The notes below the pieces were generated by a model that saw nothing but the letters and a program-made list of their open reading frames with translations, was not told where the DNA came from and made no database searches. From Bacteroides sp. (GTDB lineage: Bacteria > Bacteroidota > Bacteroidia > Bacteroidales > Bacteroidaceae), in NCBI GenBank assembly GCA_019412865.1, contig DXOJ01000628.1, forward strand, positions 6,108 to 11,511: a stretch of 5,404 bases of DNA, given 5' to 3'. The position numbers and the translations under genes were made by a program. Below, piece after piece: positions 1 through 5,404 of the stretch; position 1 is the first letter of the stretch, and each line of letters begins with the position of its first letter.

Positions 1-2
1 TA

Positions 3-2600
3 GGAGAAACAGCCACAGCAATCATTCCTGCAGCAGCGGGAGGACGTGCACTGGTATCCATAGAAAACGGTTCTACCGTATTACGACAAGAATGGATAGA
101 GGTTTCCAACGGAGGAGATACGAAATATACATTCAAGATTACACCGGAGATGACTCCGAATGTATATCTGCATATCAGTTTGTTACAGCCTCATGCGCAA
201 ACAGTCAATGACCTGCCCATCCGTATGTATGGCGTCGTTCCGGTATTCGTGACTAACAGTCAGACGGTGTTACAACCGCAGATACAGATGCCGGAAGTGT
301 TACGCCCGGAAACCAACTTCAATGTGACCGTCAGCGAAAAGAGCGGAAAACCGATGACTTATACATTAGCTATTGTAGACAACGGTTTGCTGGATCTTAC
401 CAATTTCAAGACCCCGGACCCATGGAATGATTTCTATTCACGCGAAGCACTCGGCATCCGGACTTGGGATATGTATGATAATGTATTGGGAGCTTCCGCC
501 GGAAGTTACAGTTCACTTTTCAGTACGGGTGGAGACGCCACATTGAAGCCTGCCGATGCAAAAGCAAACCGCTTCAAACCGGTAGTCAAGTTTGTAGGTC
601 CTTTCTATCTGGGAAAAGGTAAGAGCCAGACGCATACGCTGAAACTTCCGATGTATGTAGGTTCGGTACGTGCCATGGTGGTTGCCGGACAAAAGGGAGC
701 GTACGGCAATGCGGAAAAAACGGCTTTTGTACGGACTCCGTTAATGATGTTGTCCACCTTGCCCCGTGTACTTAGCATTCAGGAAGAAATCACCGTTCCG
801 GTCAATATCTTTGCGATGGAAAATCAAGTGAAGAATGTAACCGTATCACTTCAGGCATCCGGTGGAGGAGTACAGATTGTAGGGGCCAACCAACAGTCGC
901 TCAAATTTAGCCAACCGGGTGACCAGCTCGTGTTCTTTACCTTAAAAACAGGTAGCAAAACAGGAAAGGCTACCATCCATCTGACAGCCAATGGTGGCGG
1001 ACAACAAACGAAAGAAACCATTGAAATAGAAGTACGCAACCCGAATCCGGTAGTAACCCTGCGCAACAGTCAATGGGTAGAAGCCGGACAAAGCAAAGAA
1101 CTTTCATACAATCTAAGCAGTTCTTCTGCAAATAATCAGATAAAGCTGGAAGTATCACGCATACCTTCGGTTGACATCAGCCGCCGTTTCGACTTCTTAT
1201 ACAACTATCAGCACCATTGTACGGAACAGTTGACTTCCAAGGCTTTGCCTCTTCTGTTTATCGGTCAATTCAAAACAATAGATAAGATAGAAGCCGAAAA
1301 GATAAAGACAAATGTACAGGAAGCTATCCGGCAGATTTATGGTCGTCAACTTCCCAATGGCGGATTTGTATATTGGCCGGGAAATGCTGTTGCCGACGAA
1401 TGGATCAGTTCTTATGCAGGAATGTTCCTGACACTGGCACAAGAAAAAGGATACGCCGTTCATTCGAACGTACTGAATAAGTGGAAGCGTTTCCAACGTG
1501 CCGCCGCACAAAACTGGCGGATGCCGCAGGATGCAAGCGGCTGGCAACAATGGCAGTCGGAATTGCAACAGGCTTTCCGTTTATATACGCTTGCATTGGC
1601 AGGAGCACCGGAATATGGTGCCATGAACCGGATGAAAGAACAGGCAGGATTATCCATTCAGGCTAAATGGAGACTGGCAGCAACCTATGCACTGACCGGA
1701 AAGATGAAACCGGCTGAAGAACTGGTGTATAATGCGGAAACAACAGTAAGCCCCTACTCTTCCATGAATCAGATTTACGGTTCCTCCGACCGTGATGAAG
1801 CTATGATTCTGGAAACACTGATCCTGATGAACCGGGAACGGGATGCTTTGCAGCAGGCAAAAGTCGTTTCAAAGAATCTGTCACAAGAGGAGTGGTTCAG
1901 TACCCAATCCACCGCTTTTGCTCTTATGGCAATGGGACGTCTGGCCGAAAAGCTGTCAGGCACACTGGATTTCGTATGGACATGGAACGACAAACAACAA
2001 CCTGCCGTAAAATCAGCTAAGGCTGTGTTTGAGAAGGAAATAGCCACCACTCCCAAATCCGGTATGATTGCTGTGAAAAATCAAGGAAAAGGAGCGCTTA
2101 GCGTAGACCTTATCACACGCACACAGTTGTTGAACGATACATTACCGGCCATCAGCGACAATCTTCGCATGGATATAAGATATGCCAACCTGAACGGTAC
2201 ACCGATCTCTGTCAATGATATTATACAGGGAACTGACTTTATGACTATCACCTCCATATCCAATATTAGCGGAACTTCCGACTACACCAATCTGGCACTG
2301 ACGCATATCATACCGTCCGGTTGGGAAATATACAACGAAAGAATGGTTGCCCCCGAAACGGAAAGCGGAGCAGCCGACGGTTCCGGTAAATCCGTCAGCA
2401 AATATAATTATCTGGATATACGCGATGACAGGGTATTAACTTATTTCAATTTGCGTCGTGGTGAAACAAAAGTATTCACTGTCAGACTGCAAGCGACTTA
2501 TGCAGGTAACTTTATTCTTCCTGCCGTTCAATGTGAAGCAATGTATGATGTAAACGTACAGGCACGCAGCAAAGCGGGAAGAACAACTGTCAGTCGATAA
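3..2600 (+). CDS. Bacterial alpha-2-macroglobulin family protein, C-terminal part (5' end outside window)
   Basis: This is the C-terminal 865 codons of a large envelope protein of the bacterial alpha-2-macroglobulin family (YfhM-like), thought to trap attacking proteases covalently in the periplasm. The frame is open from base 3, and the residues before the ATG at 150 (GETATAIIPAAAGGRALVSI) are family sequence, so that ATG is internal. Counting from base 3, the order is: macroglobulin-type beta domains; the LDLTNFKTPDPW segment at about 131-141; the core A2M domain at about 191-245 with FVGPF, YVGSVRAMVVAG and AYGNAEK; the CTEQ thioester at 406-409; a helical thioester domain to about 660; and a beta-rich C-terminal domain with FILPAVQCEAMYDV near the end. 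Full-length Bacteroides homologues are, from memory, roughly twice this length. No signal peptide can be seen because the N-terminus is missing. PBP1C follows 113 bp downstream, the usual neighbour. There is no frameshift. Confidence in the family is high; the protease target is unknown. Confidence 0.95.
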   Translation, partial: GETATAIIPAAAGGRALVSIENGSTVLRQEWIEVSNGGDTKYTFKITPEMTPNVYLHISLLQPHAQTVNDLPIRMYGVVPVFVTNSQTVLQPQIQMPEVLRPETNFNVTVSEKSGKPMTYTLAIVDNGLLDLTNFKTPDPWNDFYSREALGIRTWDMYDNVLGASAGSYSSLFSTGGDATLKPADAKANRFKPVVKFVGPFYLGKGKSQTHTLKLPMYVGSVRAMVVAGQKGAYGNAEKTAFVRTPLMMLSTLPRVLSIQEEITVPVNIFAMENQVKNVTVSLQASGGGVQIVGANQQSLKFSQPGDQLVFFTLKTGSKTGKATIHLTANGGGQQTKETIEIEVRNPNPVVTLRNSQWVEAGQSKELSYNLSSSSANNQIKLEVSRIPSVDISRRFDFLYNYQHHCTEQLTSKALPLLFIGQFKTIDKIEAEKIKTNVQEAIRQIYGRQLPNGGFVYWPGNAVADEWISSYAGMFLTLAQEKGYAVHSNVLNKWKRFQRAAAQNWRMPQDASGWQQWQSELQQAFRLYTLALAGAPEYGAMNRMKEQAGLSIQAKWRLAATYALTGKMKPAEELVYNAETTVSPYSSMNQIYGSSDRDEAMILETLILMNRERDALQQAKVVSKNLSQEEWFSTQSTAFALMAMGRLAEKLSGTLDFVWTWNDKQQPAVKSAKAVFEKEIATTPKSGMIAVKNQGKGALSVDLITRTQLLNDTLPAISDNLRMDIRYANLNGTPISVNDIIQGTDFMTITSISNISGTSDYTNLALTHIIPSGWEIYNERMVAPETESGAADGSGKSVSKYNYLDIRDDRVLTYFNLRRGETKVFTVRLQATYAGNFILPAVQCEAMYDVNVQARSKAGRTTVSR
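1218..1229 (+). other. Thioester motif CTEQ of the alpha-2-macroglobulin
   Basis: These four codons encode Cys-Thr-Glu-Gln, matching the CxEQ consensus in which Cys and Gln form the internal thioester that links covalently to an attacking protease. Its presence places the protein with the thioester-bearing YfhM-like type and not the YfaS-like type, which lacks the motif. The residues just before it are YNYQHH, where many relatives have a PYG-type sequence ending in Gly. The following LTSKALPLLF fits the start of the helical thioester domain. Confidence 0.9.
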
Positions 2601-2605
2601 ATTTC

Positions 2606-2667
2606 AGGCACGGATTACACGGTTCTACTCGTTAACCAAAAATGCGTAATCCGTGTAATCCGTGCCT
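2606..2667. repeat. Perfect 17-bp inverted repeat (intergenic hairpin, possible terminator)
   Basis: The left arm AGGCACGGATTACACGG (2606-2622) and the right arm CCGTGTAATCCGTGCCT (2651-2667) are exact reverse complements separated by a 28-base loop. The hairpin starts 5 bases after the macroglobulin stop codon, so it could end or stabilise that transcript. The right arm is followed by AATTATTTG and not by a clean T run, so it is not a textbook intrinsic terminator. I recall similar CACGGATTACACGG-type palindromes between genes in other Bacteroides genomes, so it may belong to a dispersed repeat family. The structure is certain; the role is inferred. Confidence 0.85.
2646..2663 (+). repeat. 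Two tandem copies of GTAATCCGT
   Basis: GTAATCCGT occurs twice back to back (2646-2654 and 2655-2663), and the second copy lies inside the right arm of the inverted repeat. The left arm has only one complete complementary copy (ACGGATTAC) followed by a diverged stretch. The element may once have been a longer symmetrical palindrome built from 9-bp units, with its left inner half since decayed. Confidence 0.8.
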
Positions 2668-2672
2668 AATTA

Positions 2673-2704
2673 TTTGTCACAAAGATATGTGTCTCTTAGC
2701 TCTT
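2673..2704 (+). promoter_or_regulatory. Possible Bacteroides-type promoter for pbpC
   Basis: TTTG at 2673-2676 matches the Bacteroides -33 box. After 20 bases comes TAGCTCTT (2697-2704), which matches four of the six fixed positions of the -7 box TAnnTTTG. The spacing is right for this promoter class. Transcription would begin only a few bases before the ATG at 2714. The -7 box is weak, and pbpC could instead be transcribed by read-through past the hairpin. Confidence 0.35.
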
Positions 2705-2713
2705 AACATTTAA

Positions 2714-5137
2714 ATGAATCCTATATATAAATTCTTCAAACGATTATCTGTTACTAAGAAAGTAATGACAATAAGCATTGCTCTTTTGATGATAGGATAC
2801 ATCTTTTGCCTTCCCCGGCAACTGTTTCATGTACCCTACTCCACCGTTGTGACTGATCGAAACGAAGAATTACTGGGAGCACGTATCGCTTCGGATGGTC
2901 AATGGCGGTTTCCTCCCCGAAAGACAACACCTGAAAAAATCAAGCAATGCCTTATTACCTTTGAAGATAAACACTTTTACCACCATTGGGGAGTTAATCC
3001 GCTATCTACCGGAAGAGCACTCTACCAGAATTTAAAGAATAAACGTGTTGTAAGCGGAGGCAGTACCCTTACCATGCAGACCATCCGTCTCGCCCGGAAC
3101 AAACCCAGAACTATCGGAGAGAAAGTCATCGAAATGATCTGGGCTACCCGTTTGGAGTTTCGGACTTCCAAAGAGGAAATCTTATCCATGTATGTCTCTC
3201 ATGCACCATTCGGAGGAAATGTAGTAGGACTGGATGCTGCTGCCTGGCGCTACTTCGGTCATTCTGCCGAAGATTTATCATGGGCGGAATCAGCCATGCT
3301 GGCCGTCCTGCCCAATGCCCCCGCCATGATTCATCTATCCAAAGGACGAAAAATACTACTTTCCAAACGCAACCGTTTATTAAAACAACTTTTTGAAGAA
3401 GAGATTATTGATGCGTCCACCTATGAATTGGCTATCAGCGAACCGTTACCCGACGAACCACATCCTCTTCCTCAAATAGCCCCCCACCTGGTTACCCGCT
3501 TTTATCAAGAAAGAAACGGATTATATACCCGCTCAACCATCGATAAAGGAATACAAACCCATATAGAGAGTTTGGCGGAACGGTGGAGCAATGAATTTAA
3601 TCGAAGTGATATCCGTAACCTGGCTATCCTAATTATAGACATTCCCACCAATCAAGTGGTAGCATACTGCGGAAATGTACATTTCGACCGTAAGCAAGGG
3701 GGGAATCAAGTAGACGTGATTCAAGCTCCCAGAAGTACAGGCAGTATTTTAAAACCCTTTCTCTATGGTGCCATGCTACAGGAGGGAAGTCTATTACCGC
3801 AAATGCTGTTACCGGACGTACCCGTTAATATCAATGGCTTTACTCCACAAAACTTCAGCCTGCAGTTTGAAGGAGCCGTCCCCGCTTCCGAAGCTCTTGC
3901 CCGCTCATTGAATATCCCGGCTGTCACCATGTTACAAAGATATGGAGTACCCAAATTTCATCACATGCTGCAACAAATGGGGTTCAAGACTATCAACCGA
4001 TCAGCCTCCCATTATGGATTATCACTCATTTTAGGAGGTGCCGAAGCTACTTTATGGGATGTGACGAATGCTTATGCACAAATGGGACGAAGCCTCTCCA
4101 ACAGTCATTCCAACGACCTTCCCCAAGAAAAGGAAGTGCAGATACTACTGGGAACAGAAGAAAAGACTGTTTCGGAAAGAGATGGTTCAAGAAAAGTTAC
4201 TTCAGGAAAGATCATTTCAAGAAAAACAACTTCGAGAAAGGATATATCAGAAGGAGTTATTTCAGAAGGAGTCATTTCGGCAGGAGCGGCCTGGCTCACC
4301 CTTTCCGCCTTAACAGAAGTCAACCGCCCTGAAGAAATTGACTGGAAATCAATCCCCTCCATGCAGACTATCGCATGGAAGACCGGAACCAGTTACGGAT
4401 TCCGTGATGCCTGGGCCGTTGGCGTAACTCCCCGCTATGCAGTAGGCGTATGGGTAGGAAATGCAACCGGAGAAGGAAAACCCGGATTGGTCGGCGCACA
4501 AACAGCCGGTCCCGTATTATTCGATATATTCAATTATCTCCCTTCTTCACCCTGGTTCGAACGTCCTGCAGGTGTTTTCGTTGATGCAGAAATATGCCGT
4601 CAATCCGGTCATCTGAAAGGACGTTTCTGTGAAGAAACTGACACTGTGCTGATCCTTCCCGCGGGATTACGGACGGAGGCTTGCCCTTATCATCATCTCG
4701 TCACACTATCCGCCGACGAAAGCCACCGCATCTATGAAAACTGTGCAAACACGGAACCTACTATTCAGAAATCGTGGTTTGCCCTGCCGCCCGTATGGGA
4801 ATGGTATTATAAACAGCATCATCCGGAATACAAACCACTGCCACCTTTCAAAGCCGGTTGTGGAGAAGATTCTTTCCAACCCATGCAATTCATCTACCCT
4901 CCGATGAACGCCCACATCAAGCTACCCAAACAACTGGACGGCAGCAAAGGATTTATCACGGTTGAACTGGCACACAGCAATCCCAATGCAACTATATTCT
5001 GGCATCTCGACGACACCTATCAGACACAGACACAGGATTTCCACAAAATTTCCCTGCAACCCGCTCCCGGCAAACATTCACTGACGGCAGTAGACGGAGA
5101 AGGCAACACAGTTTCCACCACTTTCTTCATCGAATAA
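2714..5137 (+). CDS. pbpC: Penicillin-binding protein 1C (bifunctional peptidoglycan glycosyltransferase/transpeptidase)
   Basis: This 807-residue inner-membrane class A PBP is predicted to polymerise lipid II and crosslink glycan strands in the periplasm. A short cytoplasmic basic N-terminus leads into one membrane helix (about residues 17-33). The GT51 domain (about 50-225) shows FEDKHFYHHWG with catalytic Glu84, GGSTLTMQ (115-122), and the SKEEILSMY and FGGNVVGLDAAAWRYFG segments. The transpeptidase domain (about 300-610) has SILK with nucleophile Ser344, SLN (398-400) and KTGTS (556-560). The CRQSG...C pair (Cys628, Cys639) and a C-terminal beta domain (about 720-807, BiPBP_C type) are PBP1C traits. 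The ATG at 2714 is preceded by AT-rich sequence with no Shine-Dalgarno, normal for Bacteroidetes, and gives a proper membrane anchor. Position after an alpha-2-macroglobulin gene supports PBP1C over PBP1A. The oddity is a 40-residue pentapeptide array at 484-523 between the SxN and KTG motifs. Confidence 0.96.
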   Translation: MNPIYKFFKRLSVTKKVMTISIALLMIGYIFCLPRQLFHVPYSTVVTDRNEELLGARIASDGQWRFPPRKTTPEKIKQCLITFEDKHFYHHWGVNPLSTGRALYQNLKNKRVVSGGSTLTMQTIRLARNKPRTIGEKVIEMIWATRLEFRTSKEEILSMYVSHAPFGGNVVGLDAAAWRYFGHSAEDLSWAESAMLAVLPNAPAMIHLSKGRKILLSKRNRLLKQLFEEEIIDASTYELAISEPLPDEPHPLPQIAPHLVTRFYQERNGLYTRSTIDKGIQTHIESLAERWSNEFNRSDIRNLAILIIDIPTNQVVAYCGNVHFDRKQGGNQVDVIQAPRSTGSILKPFLYGAMLQEGSLLPQMLLPDVPVNINGFTPQNFSLQFEGAVPASEALARSLNIPAVTMLQRYGVPKFHHMLQQMGFKTINRSASHYGLSLILGGAEATLWDVTNAYAQMGRSLSNSHSNDLPQEKEVQILLGTEEKTVSERDGSRKVTSGKIISRKTTSRKDISEGVISEGVISAGAAWLTLSALTEVNRPEEIDWKSIPSMQTIAWKTGTSYGFRDAWAVGVTPRYAVGVWVGNATGEGKPGLVGAQTAGPVLFDIFNYLPSSPWFERPAGVFVDAEICRQSGHLKGRFCEETDTVLILPAGLRTEACPYHHLVTLSADESHRIYENCANTEPTIQKSWFALPPVWEWYYKQHHPEYKPLPPFKAGCGEDSFQPMQFIYPPMNAHIKLPKQLDGSKGFITVELAHSNPNATIFWHLDDTYQTQTQDFHKISLQPAPGKHSLTAVDGEGNTVSTTFFIE
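4163..4282 (+). repeat. Eight degenerate 15-bp tandem repeats inside pbpC
   Basis: Eight consecutive 15-bp units in frame encode the pentapeptides KTVSE, RDGSR, KVTSG, KIISR, KTTSR, KDISE, GVISE and GVISA (residues 484-523). Serine is invariant at the fourth place of each unit. Units 7 and 8 match at 12 of 15 bases; the others are more diverged. The array is purine-rich on the plus strand, unlike the flanking coding sequence. It lies in a loop after NAYAQMGR and before AAWLTLSAL, where the family has variable sequence, so the fold is probably tolerant of it. The early units are basic and the last three acidic or neutral. Confidence 0.85.
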
Positions 5138-5151
5138 ACATCTTATTTTAT

Positions 5152-5159
5152 TATCTTTG
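5152..5159 (+). promoter_or_regulatory. -7 promoter box TATCTTTG upstream of the MFS gene
   Basis: TATCTTTG is a perfect match to the Bacteroides -7 consensus TAnnTTTG and ends four bases before the ATG at 5164. No TTTG -33 box is found at the expected spacing, though many functional Bacteroides promoters have a weak one. Transcription starting a few bases past the box would give a leaderless or nearly leaderless mRNA. The transporter therefore probably has its own promoter and is not simply co-transcribed with pbpC. Confidence 0.65.
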
Positions 5160-5163
5160 CCAC

Positions 5164-5350
5164 ATGAAACAGCCATTAAAAGAAAACGGAGGACTGCCGG
5201 CATCTATCCTCTGGACACTTGCTATTGTGGCCGGTGTCTCGGTAGCCAACATCTATTATATTCAACCTCTATTAAATATGATACGCCATGAACTTGGCAT
5301 ATCAGAGTTCAGAACCAACCTGATTGCCATGGTCACACAAATAGGCTATG
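5164..5350 (+). pseudogene. MFS transporter, N-terminal fragment disrupted by a group II intron
   Basis: The first 62 codons plus one base encode the start of a major facilitator superfamily transporter. A hydrophobic helix (about residues 14-34, ILWTLAIVAGVSVANIYY) is followed by QPLLNMIRHELGIS and the start of the second helix, TNLIAMVTQIGY. The ANIYYxQPLL signature is typical of a drug-efflux or sugar-efflux-like MFS group of about 390 residues. This copy has Ile where Asn is common (NIYYIQPLL). After Tyr62 the coding similarity stops at the intron boundary. The reading frame then runs 17 codons through antisense intron sequence to a TGA at 5401-5403. The substrate cannot be told from this fragment. 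The rest of the gene presumably lies beyond the far end of the intron, outside the window. Confidence 0.8.
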
Positions 5351-5353
5351 GTC

Positions 5354-5387
5354 GAGTAGACCAAGGGAATTTCACCCTCAGCCTCTC
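5354..5387 (-). ncRNA. Group II intron domain VI with branch-point adenosine
   Basis: On the minus strand GGCUGAGGG (5383-5375) pairs with CCCUUGGUC (5367-5359) in a 9-bp stem with some G-U pairs and loop UGAAAUU (5374-5368). Below it A5384 pairs with U5358. The A at 5357 is left unpaired, and GAG (5387-5385) pairs with CUC (5356-5354). The bulged A is the seventh base from the intron end at 5351, the expected branch-point place for lariat formation. Confidence 0.8.
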
Positions 5388-5390
5388 TCG

Positions 5391-5404
5391 GAACCGTACG
5401 TGAA
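5391..5404 (-). ncRNA. Group II intron domain V, 3' strand (cut by window edge)
   Basis: The minus-strand sequence UUCACGUACGGUUC matches the 3' half of the conserved catalytic domain V hairpin, including the CGUACGGUUC segment that pairs with the 5' strand carrying the AGC catalytic triad. The loop and 5' strand should follow immediately beyond the right edge of the window. Confidence 0.7.

Larger units (their letters stand above)
5351..5404 (-). mobile_element. Group II intron, 3' end (domain VI and half of domain V), antisense to the MFS gene
   Basis: Read on the minus strand, the last 54 bases hold the 3' strand of a domain V hairpin (ACGTACGGTTC), a short linker, a domain VI hairpin with a bulged A, and a terminal GAC that obeys the group II 3'-AY rule. 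The match to bacterial group II intron ends is by recognition of these conserved elements. The intron body, any reverse transcriptase/maturase gene and the 5' end would lie to the right, outside the window. The junction at 5350/5351 splits an alanine-type codon position of the transporter (TAT followed by G). Because the intron is antisense, splicing cannot rescue the transporter transcript. Confidence 0.85.

Noticed and set aside
150..152. ATG at 150 as the start of the macroglobulin gene
   Set aside because: The frame is open to the left edge and the upstream residues continue the family sequence, so this Met is internal.
1197..1568. 123-residue ORF on the minus strand within the macroglobulin gene
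   Set aside because: It lies opposite the strongly recognisable thioester domain, has no promoter or start context and resembles no family I know.
2601..2713. A small RNA or CRISPR-like repeat in the intergenic region
   Set aside because: There are only two adjacent 9-bp copies and one palindrome, with no spacers and no clear promoter-terminator pair for a separate RNA.
4054..4332. Alternative-frame plus-strand ORFs (4054-4332 and 4068-4313) with aromatic and basic pentad repeats such as SYFRRSHFGRS
   Set aside because: They overlap the pbpC frame entirely, and their periodicity is a shadow of the 15-bp repeat read in other frames. They have no start-region signals or family resemblance.
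5138..5163. Terminator after pbpC
   Set aside because: The 26-bp gap is AT-rich and I found no convincing stem-loop in it. The TATTTTATTATC run is better explained as promoter sequence for the next gene.

Overview
The window looks like Bacteroides or a close relative in the Bacteroidales. The start regions are AT-rich and lack Shine-Dalgarno sequences. A perfect TAnnTTTG (-7) promoter box lies directly in front of the last gene. The encoded proteins resemble Bacteroides-type alpha-2-macroglobulin, PBP1C and MFS proteins. The assignment rests on these features and on recalled family resemblance, not on a database search.

All genes read on the plus strand. Positions 3-2600 hold the C-terminal half of a bacterial alpha-2-macroglobulin whose start is off the left edge and whose CxEQ thioester motif is intact. 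Positions 2601-2713 are intergenic, with a perfect 17-bp inverted repeat, a 9-bp tandem repeat in its right half and a possible promoter. Positions 2714-5137 encode a complete penicillin-binding protein 1C (PbpC) with both the glycosyltransferase and transpeptidase motif sets. Its transpeptidase domain carries an in-frame array of eight degenerate 15-bp repeats. After a 26-bp gap with a -7 promoter box, an MFS transporter gene starts at 5164. It is cut after 62 codons plus one base, at 5350/5351.

The sequence from 5351 to the right edge is the 3' end of a group II intron on the minus strand, antisense to the transporter. It shows a foldable domain VI with a bulged branch-point A, a terminal GAC, and the 3' half of a domain V hairpin. 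Antisense placement means the intron cannot splice out of the transporter mRNA, so the transporter should be inactivated.

The alpha-2-macroglobulin/PBP1C pairing is a known, widespread bacterial gene neighbourhood. The macroglobulin is thought to trap proteases that breach the outer membrane, while PBP1C is thought to help repair the peptidoglycan. The transporter has no evident functional link to the pair. I found no complete new system. The points most worth a second look are the antisense intron insertion, the coding repeat array inside PBP1C, and the palindrome between the two paired genes.
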